A DNA stretch of 64,000 bases from assembly GCA_964020155.1 (NCBI GenBank), contig OZ026562.1:4773580-4837579 (forward strand), read 5' to 3'. Position numbers and translations under genes: made by a program. Shown in pieces: positions 25,749 through 47,800 of the stretch. How positions within the stretch are numbered: the first letter of the stretch is position 1; every line of letters begins with the position of its first letter. Source of the stretch: Chondrilla cf. caribensis. Lineage: Eukaryota; Porifera; Demospongiae; Chondrillida; Chondrillidae. The notes beneath the pieces are model-generated. The model saw only the letters and a list, made by a program, of their open reading frames with translations. It did not search any database and was not told the DNA's origin.

Positions 25749-27984
25749 CTGGGGCTAGTAGGTCCACATGACCCATCAATAGGGATTCCAAATAACATTA
25801 TATTGAGTTCCACTTTGTGTGTCAAACCACATTGTCTTCATTCTTTCTCCAATCCCCACTTGTTATGGGAAAGTTAGTGCCAGTGAAGAATGTGTTTACC
25901 AGTCAAGTAGGCTACTTGACACTTACTTCGTTAGAGCATCACTGTCTCCTGTAACCATCCAATATTAAAAGTCCTATGTTTATATGGCTAGATACCCTAC
26001 ATTTGGCTGGCTTCATAGTTCGATATCTTGGACAATTATATCCTAATTACACATTCCATTGAGCTGGAATATTCCCACATAATGACAATAATGCAGGGTG
26101 ACATCAACCAGGTCATTAATGACTGATATGATGTTGGTGCATTGTTCAGCTAATGAAACTGAATGGGTGTAGGCAGGGATATCTGATGAGGTAGCCAACA
26201 GTGTCCCGGGGGGGGGGGGGGGGTGTAGTGCTAGTGCAGAGGGGACATGCTCCGTTGGGGAGGTGTGGACCTGCTCCATTGGGGAGGTGTGTACTGGACA
26301 TTCTACAATTATCCTCACAGTAACCAATTCCCTAACATTTGCATTACATACTGTCACCTTCGTTGCAGCTCCCATCACCCGCCCACCAGTGAAGGCCATT
26401 CCTTGGATCCTCCCTCATGTCAGTGGGCGGGGGGTCACCCTGACCCTGGTCCCCGTTCACAGGGGAGGAGAGTGGAGGACCCGTCTGACCTTCACTGCCG
26501 AAGCCGAGACTGTTCCCGGGGTTGTGTTTGAGCTGCACAAAGACCTCTATGTTGCCACCGTGTATGGCCTGTCTCCTGGCAACACATACTCGGTGGAGCA
26601 GACAATAGTCAGTGAAGGAGAAAATGAGGAAGTGGTTGCCATGGGAACATTCCAGTCTCCTTCTGCTAGTAAGTGATATTTAATGATCAAATTGGTGTGG
26701 CCTGGTGTGTGGGGGTGTTTGTGTGTTTATGGTGATGTGTGTGTGATTGTGTGTGACTGTGTGTGTGATGAGGTGTGTGGGGGTGTAGATGAGTAGAGCG
26801 TTTGTGTGGATGAAAGTTGTCAGTTGAAACACCTTGCTCCTTGCATTACTCAGCTCCGTCAGGTCCAGTGAGAGGCTTGAAGCTGACTAACTCCACAACG
26901 AACTCCCTGTCACTGAGCTGGAGTGAACCAGAGCAGAGGTACATCAACCATCCGGAAGGCATCACTGGATACTTTGCTGAACTAAGAAATGTTGAGAGGA
27001 ATCGTTGCGGCTCAAGTGTAGTGAGCAGCCATTTCATCTCCGAGGGACACACTACGTTTAACCACCTCCAGTCGTACACTCAGTATTGTGTACGAGTCTA
27101 CCCAAGGAACACAGTGGGACAGGCCGAGGGGAGGACGGTTGCCAGGGCAGACATTCTCGTAGTTACCAAACCTATTAGTGAGTGGTAATAGAGCAATGAG
27201 AATGGTACATTCTGAGAGATTGATCACTGATTGCTCTGCTAATTGTCCTGTTCCCACAGAACCACAGCAGTCTCCTACCATTACTTTCATCCAACCTCAA
27301 TTCACAACTGTTCTGGTTGCCTGGAAACCACCTTCCAATGTGGAAGGAGGAATTTCTGAATTTGTCATCCAATACCGACCCAGGAGAGGAAAGTGGGTCA
27401 CTTTGAAAGAACCGGGATATTCATACACAAAGACATTTTATGATGTGTTTGAGCAGTCCAGAATATACGATATTCGTGTCGCAATCACCAATGACGGGGG
27501 AAGTGGTCCATATAGTCAATCTGTTCAGTTTACCGCTAACACACCAGGTGGGTGTGAGTAGGTGTGTACACCTATGTTGGTGTGAAGGATGTTCGTCCTG
27601 TACCACTTCCAGTGTTGTCCCTTTGATGCAGTCTACAACTTCAAGATCTGTCGTTCCAGTGCATCAGACGCAAAGATCTCTTGGAGTGTGCGGCCAAAAG
27701 GAGAATTTGGTGCTGACTTGAAGGGGATTGTGTTCGACTACAATGGACAACGCCAAGCAGCAAATGTCTCCGAAGGTGGTGCTGTCTTCGGGGGTCTAAC
27801 CGCTGAGGAGGATCACGAGGTGAGGGCTACTTTGACCTGGGAACAGAGCTACTTCTTCACTTCAGACACTGCTCATGTTGGGACCATTCAGCAAAGTGAG
27901 GACACCTCCACTACATGTAGAGACCGTACTAGTGTGCACTATCCCCATGTATACATGTGAAAACACAATCCCCCAGCACACACA

Positions 27985-28049
<65 letters not shown>

Positions 28050-29848
28050 CATGTCTGTTAATGTCCATCACGTGACATTACATCACATTTGATATTGATT
28101 CTAATTAATGTCCACCACCACGCTCATTCCAACGCTGTTCTTCTCTTTTCTGTCTCAACAGACGTGTCCTGTCTACCCCCACCTCCGTTGTCTCTTGCTG
28201 CCACCATGGTCACGCCCACATCATTCAAACTAACATGGGCCAAGCCATTGGGGTCCGGTGACAACCTACGTTATAAAGTGGTTGTGAGTTCTGAGTTGTT
28301 CGGGGAGAGGACAATCACGACAGATCAACTCTCTATTACAGTGAGAGATTTGGAGGAGGTGCAGGACTATGTGGTGGGCGTGTCCACCATCAACACAGCT
28401 GGTATGGGACCGCAGGTCAAGATACATGTGAGGACGAAGGAAGCAGGTGGGTGTGTCTTGTTCGGAAGTAGATGGGTGTGTCATGTTCGGAAGTAGGTGG
28501 GTGTGTCATGTTTGGAAGTAGGTGGGTGTGTCATGTTTGGAAGTAGGTGGGTGTGTCATGTTTGGAAGTACATAGGTGGGTGTGTCGTGTTTGGAAGTAG
28601 GTGGGTGTGTCATGTTTGGAAGTACATAGGTGGGTGTGACGTGTTTGGAAGTAGGTGGGTGTGTCATGTTCAGAAGTAGGTGGGTGTGTCATATTTGGAA
28701 GTAGGTGGGTGTGTCATGTTTTGAATGTTTCCATTCCAAATTGAACACTTCCTATTACACTGTACTTCACTTTGGAACTAGTGCCGAACGGTCCAGTTAA
28801 GAACATCAGAGCATATGCTGTTAACTCCACTACTCTTATGGTATCCTGGGAAGCCCCCGATGATGAGTACGTCAACGCAGATGGCGGGATCACACTTTAT
28901 TTTGTTCATGTTGGACTGTTTTGTGGAGACAAGTCACACGCATTTTACACAGTAAAGACTAAAGAGATCATCAGAGGTCTCCTACCGGGAATGTGGTATT
29001 GTTTGAGGGTGTTACCAGGCAACCATCTTGGATTTGCCACCCACCGGGCTGTGGTTCAGGCTGACCACTGGGTGGAACTGCCAAACAAACTCAGTGAGCC
29101 TGTGTGTGTGGGAGGGTGATGGTGTGTGTGTGGGAGGGTGATGGTGTGTGGGTGGGTGAGTGTGTACTGTGTGGGTGTGGTGTTAGTGTGGTGTGGGTGT
29201 GGTGTTAGTGTAGTGTGGGTGTGGGGGTGAGTGGATGCTGTGTGGGTGTGGTGTTAGTGTGGTGTGGGTGTGTTGTGTGGGTGTGGGTGTGAGTACATAT
29301 TATGTGCATGAGCATTGTATGTTCTTGTAATTGGCTGGTGTCTGTCGTTACTACGAGTGTATTCATCACCACAGCTCCCCCAACAGTAGAGCCTACCAGT
29401 GGTACCAATGACATAGACAGAGACCCTACTAACATCAGTATGTTCTTGACATGTACACTTGTGCATTGCGATGTGTAGCAGTGTGTCATCTTGCATAGAT
29501 TGTGTGTGTACAGCATCTGGTTGACCTCACTACATTTGATTAACATGTACTCCAAGTATATCAAGTGCGTATATCATGTACATCACTTACATCATATACT
29601 AGAGTTTATGTGGCTTCATCACTGAATATGGTGTATGTTGCTACAGTCTGCAGTATGTGGTGTGTATGTTGCTACAGTCTGCAGTATGTGGTGTGTGGTC
29701 CTACAGTCTGCAGTATGTGGTGTGTGGTACTACAGTCTGCAGTACAGTCTGCAGTATGTGGTGTGTATGTTGCTATAGTCTGCAATATGTGGTGTGTGTG
29801 GTTATGCTGAGATACGTATATTCTCCAGATACTGATGAAGATGAGTAG
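24066..29848 (+). CDS. Secreted Ig/FN3-repeat protein (FN3 gene B)
   Basis: Predicted extracellular protein of about 780 aa. Exons: 24066-24150, 24993-25334, 25431-25490, 26369-26668, 26854-27177, 27260-27547, 27632-27895, 28162-28446, 28782-29093, 29375-29437, 29829-29848. The ATG opens a signal peptide ([21 protein letters not shown]). Exon 2 encodes an Ig-like domain (LWIGCSC as the first Cys, GEYVCHLAG as the second). Exon 3 is a short acidic linker, exons 4-9 are six FN3 domains, and two tiny exons give a Thr/Asp-rich tail ending NTDEDE. All introns are phase 1. No transmembrane helix is seen. Same strand, exon design and domain type as gene A, 1.57 kb downstream, so the two are probably ancient tandem duplicates with different N-terminal modules. 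The last two exons are short and rest mainly on splice signals. A TATA box lies 160 bp upstream. Confidence 0.83.
25600..25746. repeat. (CA)n microsatellite
   Basis: CA tract with GTACACACA interruptions in the FN3 gene B intron 25491-26368. The rest of that intron is unique DNA with a G run at 26209-26222. Confidence 0.88.
27976..28044. repeat. (CA)n microsatellite
   Basis: CA tract in the FN3 gene B intron 27896-28161. Confidence 0.88.
28447..28722 (+). repeat. 25-bp minisatellite carrying donor copies
   Basis: Starts exactly at the 5' splice site after the exon ending 28446 (GAAGCAG|GTGGGTG). Units GTGGGTGTGTCATGTTTGGA plus AGTAG repeat about ten times, so each unit ends with AG followed by GTGGGTG. 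Confidence 0.9.
29100..29295. repeat. GTGTGGGTGTG repeats
   Basis: Irregular GT/GGGTG repeats directly after the FN3 gene B exon ending at 29093. Confidence 0.8.
29635..29795. repeat. GCTACAGTCTGCAGTATGTG minisatellite
   Basis: Five to six units of about 31 bp in the last FN3 gene B intron, ending 35 bp before its final acceptor. Confidence 0.88.
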
Positions 29849-31736
29849 AATTGGTAGAATGTGTCACACCACTCGGGAATGAGGTGAGTGGTGGGTTTGC
29901 TTCAAGACACTTGTCTACACAAACCTTCCAAACAAAGACACACACTGTACCACACAGACCCCTCCTGAAGACATACTGTACCACACAGACCCCTCCTGAA
30001 GACATACTGTACCACACACACCTCCTGAAGACATACTGTACCACACAGACCCCTCCTGAAGACACACACTGTACCACACAGACCCCTCCTGAAGACACAC
30101 ACTGTACAACACAGACCCCTCCTGAAGACACACACTGTACCACACAGACCCCTCTTGAAGACACACACTGTACAACACAGACCCCTCCTGAAGACACACA
30201 TTGTACCACACACACACCTCCTGAAGACACACACTGTACCACACACACCCCTCCTGAAGACACACACTACCACACACACCCTAGCTCCTGAAGTCATGTA
30301 CTGTGCTTGTATCAATGGGAATTCTATAGTTATACGTATGTTCATCCTGGCAAGGTTCCTGGGATGGTGGGTGCTCCAATTGTTCATTGGATCTTGAATC
30401 ACTTGCAGTTTTACTTCAAATATTCAAGTTACTACACGACACCTTCCAGTATACATAACACGATACCTATTAACTACACTCTATCAAGTAATGATGTTAG
30501 GAAAACTGCAATATTTCATCATTTCTAATTGTTCAAAGCCGATAACTCCTCTTTCTCTCAATACCACCCTCCATTCACCTGGTGGTTGTGTTATTGATAC
30601 ATTTGGTATTGTGAAAGATTCTAATGATGTATTGTGTGTGTTCAATTGAATAATCAATCAACAAATTAATTTGTTTTTCCTCCTTTCATTGTAGTTTAAT
30701 GAATATCAAGTTTCTATTATTGTATTATGCAGTTCAAACAATTTTGTAGAAAGCATTCATAAAAAATAATTATTGTTAATACAATTGAATATAAGTACCT
30801 TGCTAATGAAATTTGTTTACACTCTCTAATTGAAAGAAGTCAAGTGTAGCGATGGGTGACAACATCATGTGTACGGGCATGGTGTCAAGGGCTACATCAC
30901 ATGTAGGGGGATGGTGTCAAGGGCTACATCACGTGTACGGGAATGGTGTGGAGGGGCTGCATCATGTGGAGGGGAATGGTGTGGAGGGGTTGCATCATGT
31001 GTACGGGAATGGTGTCAAGGGCTACATCACGTGTACAGGAATGGTGTGGAGGGGCTGCATCATGTGTAGGGAGAATGGTGTCAAGGGGCTATATAACTAG
31101 TGGTCTAACAATGAACAGTGCAACATAGAATTATAGCAATTATACTGAAATGAACTGGGTAATATAACTACAACAATATGAATGAAACTTCCAAATAAAT
31201 TAAGATGTGTTTTATCTTTGGACAGATAACACGTCACTAAGTTGTGTGTACCTGAAGAAGCCCAAGTGGGCAAAATGTTGTACAATTGAATACTTGTTTT
31301 TTTGATGGAAAATCGTGACATGCGTTATCTGTCCCAAGATAAAACACATCTTAATCGATCTAGCATGTCGAAGAATTTCTACAATCATTCCAAATAAATT
31401 CTTCATATTCCAAAAACCGGCAGCTCGTGGTCTGCAGCCAGCAGCTCTTGGTGAACATTTGAGAGTTTGAGCAGGCAAAAATCCATGTGTGGTAGCTAGC
31501 AAGTCAGCCACTCAACTTGGTCCTACAGCTCTCAACAGCCACACCCCCAACTCCACCCATTGGAAAGTGGGTGTTACCACTGTGTACATCCTGGCGAGGT
31601 GCAGTGTACAGACATAGTATGTATTCCTCACAACAGGTTCAATGGGTACACAGTTTGATTGATAAAATATACATTTAAAAATAAAATCACCTGACAATCA
31701 CATGACAAACACAAACTATAAAAACCACATGAAGGA
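29849..31736. other. Convergent intergenic region
   Basis: Lies between the FN3 gene B stop and the MCTP stop. It contains a 33-bp minisatellite of CCCCTCCTGAAGACACACAC (29935-30285), about 300 bp of AT-rich unique DNA, a second repeat of GGAATGGTGTGGAGGGGCTG type (30860-31090) and an inverted-repeat element (31199-31355). No gene recognised. Confidence 0.7.
31199..31355. mobile_element. Inverted-repeat (MITE-like) element
   Basis: Arms 31199-31230 and 31324-31355 are inverted copies (ATTAAGATGTGTTTTATCTT start) with one mismatch over 32 bp, enclosing 93 bp. The 13-bp direct repeat TTCCAAATAAATT occurs at 31189-31201, overlapping the left arm's first bases, and at 31388-31400 nearby. No coding sequence. 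A folded non-autonomous element is the simplest reading. Confidence 0.5.
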
Positions 31737-41393
<9,657 letters not shown>

Positions 41394-42703
41394 AACAGGA
41401 GACAGTAGCTAACATCAGCAGGACAATGTCGAACGGTTGCTTCTGAATATTAATATAAGCTGTACCATGTTCCAATATCTACCTATGAAGAGTTGAGTTA
41501 ATCCCCAATGGAGGGAGACATCATTGATGCTTATCCAAATCCAAAGCTGGGAATTAAGATAGTTAACAGTCGGGTGTCTCAAATTACCCCGTACTACTAC
41601 GCTACAGCCCTCAACTTACCCCTTCGTAGATCCGGAGCAACTGTGAGAGACATATCACCCTCAACAAACGTCTCTATAATACGTTCTGTTCGCGGAGAAA
41701 ACAAGGTCCTTGCGAAGAGTCCACATACGATATTTGCACTTGCGAACGAAGCTACTATTATGTATCACCTACACATTATAACCAACACATCGATTCCACT
41801 ACAGTTACTACGTGTATTATTAAATAATAATCATTAATAAATCATAGTGTATCCGGTTTTCACATGCACGGAAGCACGTGTGCAAGCGCGCCTTGTGAGG
41901 GCTGTATTAGGTAACAGGTAACCGAAAATTGCCCTTGCACCACAAGATGATTTCCCGCCGACAATGACGTGTGAGATAAACACTTCCTTTGAAGCATAGT
42001 GCATGAAGTCACTACAAGTAAAGGTGTTCAGGGAGAGTCTGTGTAACCCAAAACAAACTACTTTCCTTTGAACACATAAAATTGGTTGGATTATCTAATG
42101 GAAAGGGGATGGATAGTTTTTAACTTGAGGGCAAGTTTGTCTATCCTCTGTCTGCCTACCATTACGTGGAGGTGCATGGATACAGGATTTAACTAAAATT
42201 CCCTTTAACTGATAAAATGAGGTCAAATTAAAATAGGCCAATACAATAGCCAATCTGATGATTTGTTCACAAAATTGGTAACATAGGAGTTGCTGGATTT
42301 ACTCCCACAGGAATACATTAATACTGCCCAGATCACAAAATTAATAATGAAATGGGAGTTCTAATCCAGTGAAGTTAAAATATAATATATTATAATAATA
42401 TTTTTAATAAAATGATTGTAATATTCATAATAACATGAACATAAAACCACTTTGCTCATAACTGGCTGTGAGTCAGCAAATTCAAACTATTCAACAGATC
42501 CACTCCCTGCTTCACAATATCTTGAGTGAACAAGTTATAATTTATTCGGGCAACTTTGGTGAAAACTACATCAATATTGCAGCCACACCTGTAGAGCCAC
42601 ACCTGTAGAGCCACACCTGTAGAGCCACACCTTACAGCTATTGAAAATTCAGTTGAAAGTAAAATTAATGTTCATAACATAGGATTTGACAAATTACAAA
42701 GTT
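41394..42703. other. Region between MCTP and the EGF/LamG gene
   Basis: Should contain the MCTP promoter. Unique, AT-rich DNA with a short CCACACCTGTAGAG repeat at 42580-42632. A plus-strand open frame of 109 codons at 41508-41837 has no recognised domain and no support. Confidence 0.5.
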
Positions 42704-42709
42704 TTATTA
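42704..42709 (-). promoter_or_regulatory. Polyadenylation signal of the EGF/LamG gene
   Basis: AATAAA on the minus strand begins 26 bp past the TAA stop at 42735. It would give a very short 3' UTR. Confidence 0.6.
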
Positions 42710-42734
42710 TTCCAAGAACATGCACATGCACTAG

Positions 42735-43494
42735 TTAACACGATGTTGTTTGATGTCCGTTAGCTGCTGATGACATATCAAATGAACTCTGCAAAGAGGA
42801 AGACCCCAATAATATATCTTGGATACACCCACTGAAGCCACTACTGATTATATTGTCTGTCAGGAGCATTGGATTAGGGGAACCACCTAGTGTGAGCAAG
42901 AAGGATAAGGAATCATACATCTTACACACACGCATGCACGCACGCACGCACACACACACACACACACACTTTTATACATACCTAAGTACACCACAGTACT
43001 AGCTGTGGGCTGGTCCAGAGAAATGCTTGAACCAGGGGATGATCCTGTAATCTCATCAAAAGTATTGACTCTTATTGTAGCATTGGCACCAACCCTGTAT
43101 TATACGGTAATAGGAGCAATTAGGGGTAAAACCCTACCATTAGTGACAGAGTCTGGCACCTATCCTACTGCTCACCTGGTAGCAGTGATGGTGTACTGGG
43201 AGCCAGTGGCCAGCTGCTGAGGGTGTTCCAAGACCCCTTCACCAGAACCAAGGTTAAACCTGGAGGAGATACGGATTAACAAGAGACTAACAACACATGC
43301 AGGTGGATGTGGATGTGTGCAGAATTGGACCTCAGAGCTCACCTCAGAATAGCTCTTCCTTCTAATAGGCCAACAAATATATAGTCTTCAGTGGATGGAT
43401 TCGACTGTGTGAAATAGGCATGGCCAAACACAGTTAGATTGTGTGGGTGTTTGCAAATTTGTGTGTGCGTACGTGTGTGTGTGTGGTTGTGTGT

Positions 43495-43540
<46 letters not shown>

Positions 43541-43900
43541 ATGTGTGTGTGTGTGTTTGTGTGCGTATGTGTGTGTGTTGTGTACACATACATACAAAGC
43601 TGCACTTACTGGTCCAATGTAAAACAGTAGTCCATTCAAATCATCCACAGTCACCCTCAGAACCACTCCGGTTGTCTGACGATACCTGGTGAAGCCAAGA
43701 GTGCATGTACATTACATCATTGGAATGTGTCCATCAATCAAATCAGAGGAAATCACCTGTTGAGCTCCAGTGGTATGGGATCATATTCCAGATACGATGA
43801 CCCATTGAAGTAGGCTTCCTCGAATGCTACACCTAGAAGAATAAGAGGAGGATGAATGGAAGAGAATTAAGATTTAATATAGTGAAACCTATCACACACC

Positions 43901-43961
<61 letters not shown>

Positions 43962-44813
43962 ACACACTTGAGTGTGTTCACTCACGTTGGGAACAGAAAC
44001 GACCCCCAAAAGGCAAATAGCACTGACACAACTGCTCTGAAGTACCATTGCTGTATTCAACATCAGTACACAGTCCGCCATTTTGACATGGGTTTAATAT
44101 TGCACAATCCACACTGGTGTGCTGACAGGTGTCCCCGAAGAAGCCATCTTGACAGACACAGACGATGTCTCTATTCAGAGGGTCTGGCTGGCAAGTCCCA
44201 TTGTTGGCACAAGGATCCTCCGTACAAGAACGAGAGGATGGACAATTGAACACGTTGTGTCTGCCAGTGGAGTCATCCACAAAGGTGATTGGTTCGTTGG
44301 TGGGTGTGGTTTCAATCAGTCGTATGCACCCGGTGAAACCCACTTCAAGGTCGATATCAAAGCTGATCTGAGAGTAATCAGGAACTCCACCCACATAGAG
44401 ATCCCCGCCCAACTGAAGTGAGAATGACCCTCCCCCACTCTCTCCCACAGCCGGAATGTGGTCGTTGACTATCAGCTGTCCAATCTTCCCATTCCTAACC
44501 ACCTCCACTGTGTGCCATTGGTTGGCAGCCAGGGGGGATAACCCTCTAATTATAGCAGTACCTGAACCAAGGTTGTACCTGAACTCGACAACACTGTCTC
44601 TGAGGAGAACAGCAATGAAGTCAGGCCCTCCTCCCGACTGACTGTTGTACAGCAATAGTCCATTGGACGAAACTGGACGGATCTCCAGCAGTAGTCGAGT
44701 GTAAGCAAAGGAATTGACGAGTGATGAGTACATCAGATATGAGGTGTTGTTGAAGTAGGGGATGAAGATGTTTACATCTGAGGAGATGAGGAATGGTCCA
44801 GTTACTAAAGTAT

Positions 44814-44876
<63 letters not shown>

Positions 44877-47800
44877 TGTGTGTGTGTGTGTATGTGTGTG
44901 TGTGTGGGTGGGTAGACATGCATGTGTGCTGCCATACTGACCAGTCTGGCACACATCTCCCTCGAACCCTGCAGTACAACTGCAAGTGAAGCTGTCACCA
45001 GAAGCCGTGCAAGTCCCCCCGTTCAGACAAGGATCGGGAGAGCACAGGTCACTCCCACACTCTGTGACACCACGACTGCTAACAGCATCAGCAAAGAGCA
45101 TGTAGGGAACCTGGTTGATCTGTGCAGTGTGGACAAGACAGCGGTCAGCAGAGAGTACAGGAAACAGAACACACACACACGCGCACGCGCACACACAGAC
45201 AGATGGACACACATGCACACACACAAACACACACACACACGTGCGTGCGCACACATGCACACATGGACACACACACACTGGAGATATGAAGAGACTATGT
45301 GTAATACAAGGGTAGCAACAATACATTACTCTACAGAGGACCTCTTCTTGTAAAGAGGACATCTACTCTATAAAGGGCCACTTCCTGTACAGAGGGCCAC
45401 TTCCTGTACAGAGGGCCACTTCCTGTACAGAGGACCACTTCCTGTACAGAGAACCACTTCCTGTACAGAGGACCACTACTGTACATTGTGCATTATTCTC
45501 CATTCACCTGTACATCACTGACACAACCAACAAATCCGTCCATGGTACCAACATCAGGGGAGACACTACTGGACCCACTTGCTCCGCCCACGAAGAGACG
45601 AGTACCAATATTGAGCAGTGTACTAGTTCCTCGGGATATAGCTGTTCTCACATCCACACCGTTGACTCTCAAGGTGCCATTTTGTCCTGTTCTCATGGCA
45701 ACAACTGTATGCCAATCACCTAGCGACAATGTAGGGCCTGACAATACTTCAGTTCCAGAACCCAATTCAAATCGAAACTGGATTTCTGACCGTACCAAGA
45801 CCAATGACATGAAATCCACATATTCTCCTCCGCTGTAGACGATAATGCCACTTGGATAGGTTGGCTGGAATCTGACTGTCACCACTGTTGCCATAGTAAC
45901 ATCATCAACAGAAAACTCCAAATAAGAAGAACCATTCAAGCTAGCTGTTGCCATGGAAACAGCTGAAAAAAAAACAGAATTTCAGTTAGGTAAACATATT
46001 ACACTTGTACAAACAGCAGCATCCCCAATAGCACCAATATCACTAGCATCACCACTATCACATGATCACTAGTACACTACAATACACCTCCACTGTTAGC
46101 CATGTGAAATGTGCTGTGAACACAAATTATCAGTTGTGACACCAACTCACCTTGTTCACACAGACGGCCTGTTCTCCCCAGAGGACATCTGCAGGTGAAT
46201 CCTGTACCGTTAACTCTGCACTCACCTCCAGACACACAGGGAGATGGAGAGCAAGAATCAGACCGAGACTGACAGTACCGTCCTTCGTATCCTGGTAAAC
46301 ACAAACAAGTGAAGTTGTTTACTTGGTCCTCACAAGATCCACCATTTTGACAAACAACACCCAAACACTCGTTAGTATCAACTTGACAATACCGTCCTTC
46401 GTATCCTGGTAAACACAAACAAGTGAAGTTGTTTACTTGGTCTTCACAAGATCCACCATTTTGACAAACAACACCTAAACACTCGTTAGTATCAACTTGA
46501 CAATACCGTCCTTCGTATCCTGGTAAACACAAACAAGTGAAGTTGTTTACTCGGTCTTCACAAGATCCACCATTTTGACAAACAACACTCAAACACTCGT
46601 TAGTATCAACTTGACAATACCGTCCTTCGTATCCTGGTAAACACAAACAAGTGAAGTTGTTTACTTGGTCCTCACAAGATCCACCATTTTGACAAACAAC
46701 ACTCAAACACTCGTTAATATCAACTTGACAATACCGTCCTTCGTATCCCGGTAAACACAAACAAGTGAAGTTGTTTATTTGGTCCTCACAAGATCCACCA
46801 TTTTGACAAACAACACCCAAACACTCGTTACTATCAACTTGACAATACCGTCCTTCATATCCTGGTAAACACAAACAAGTGAAGTTGTTTACTCGGTCCT
46901 CACAAGATCCACCATTTTGACAAACAACACCTAAACACTCGTTAGTATCAACTTGACAATACCGTCCTTCGTATCCTGGTAAACACAAACAAGTGAAGTT
47001 GTTTACTCGGTCCTCACAAGATCCACCATTTTGACAAACACCATCCTCACATTCGTTGATATCCACATCACAGAGTGGTCCAGTGAACCCCGGGGAGCAC
47101 TCACACACCACATCACCATCCATCACCTCACACCTCCCATCATTCTGACAAGGTGATGGATCACAGAGATCGAGGTCACACTGGTTGATGTCTACTCCAA
47201 ACAGCGCATTGTTGATTAGGGACAAATTGACTGAATTAATCAAAATATACTCAATGCAACCTTCATAACCCTTGTCACCCCCCTCCATGGATGAGGTGCG
47301 TGTGAAGTTGTTGATGCCACCCACCCAGAGGTTCCCGCCCAAATTCAGGCCTTGGCTGGGACTAGGGGATTCCCCAGAAACAATGACATCATTCACCTGT
47401 AGAGTACCTCGACGAGATATTCTAACAGCTGATATGGTGTGCCACACCCCCAGATGAAGTGGGCGTGTGCTATTCAGTATGACTGGCCCTGATCCTAGGT
47501 TGTAAGAGAATAGTATAAAACCATTGGACATCACTATGGCAACAAAATCTCCTGATTCCTGTGTTGTCATACTGTTGTAGAGTATGACCCCGTTGTTAGC
47601 CAGTGGGCGTATCCTCATTGTAATATTTAGTTCAAACGGGCTGCTGGCAATGGTTTGGTGGGCAATGTATGAGGATCCAGTGAACAGAGGTGTCGTGAGA
47701 TCAACAGCTGGAGAAAGAGGGGGGGAGAAGAGACATGTATTAAGAGGACTACGGGCCACAAAATGCACAGAACAGGTACAGGGAGAGATAAAGAGGGATG

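Noticed and set aside
29849..30290. Proline/threonine repeat frames after FN3 gene B
   Set aside because: 33-bp minisatellite in the intergenic region, open in several frames on both strands.
41508..41837. Plus-strand open frame of 109 codons upstream of MCTP
   Set aside because: No recognised domain, no splice or promoter context, AT-rich. Probably chance, though it is not low-complexity.
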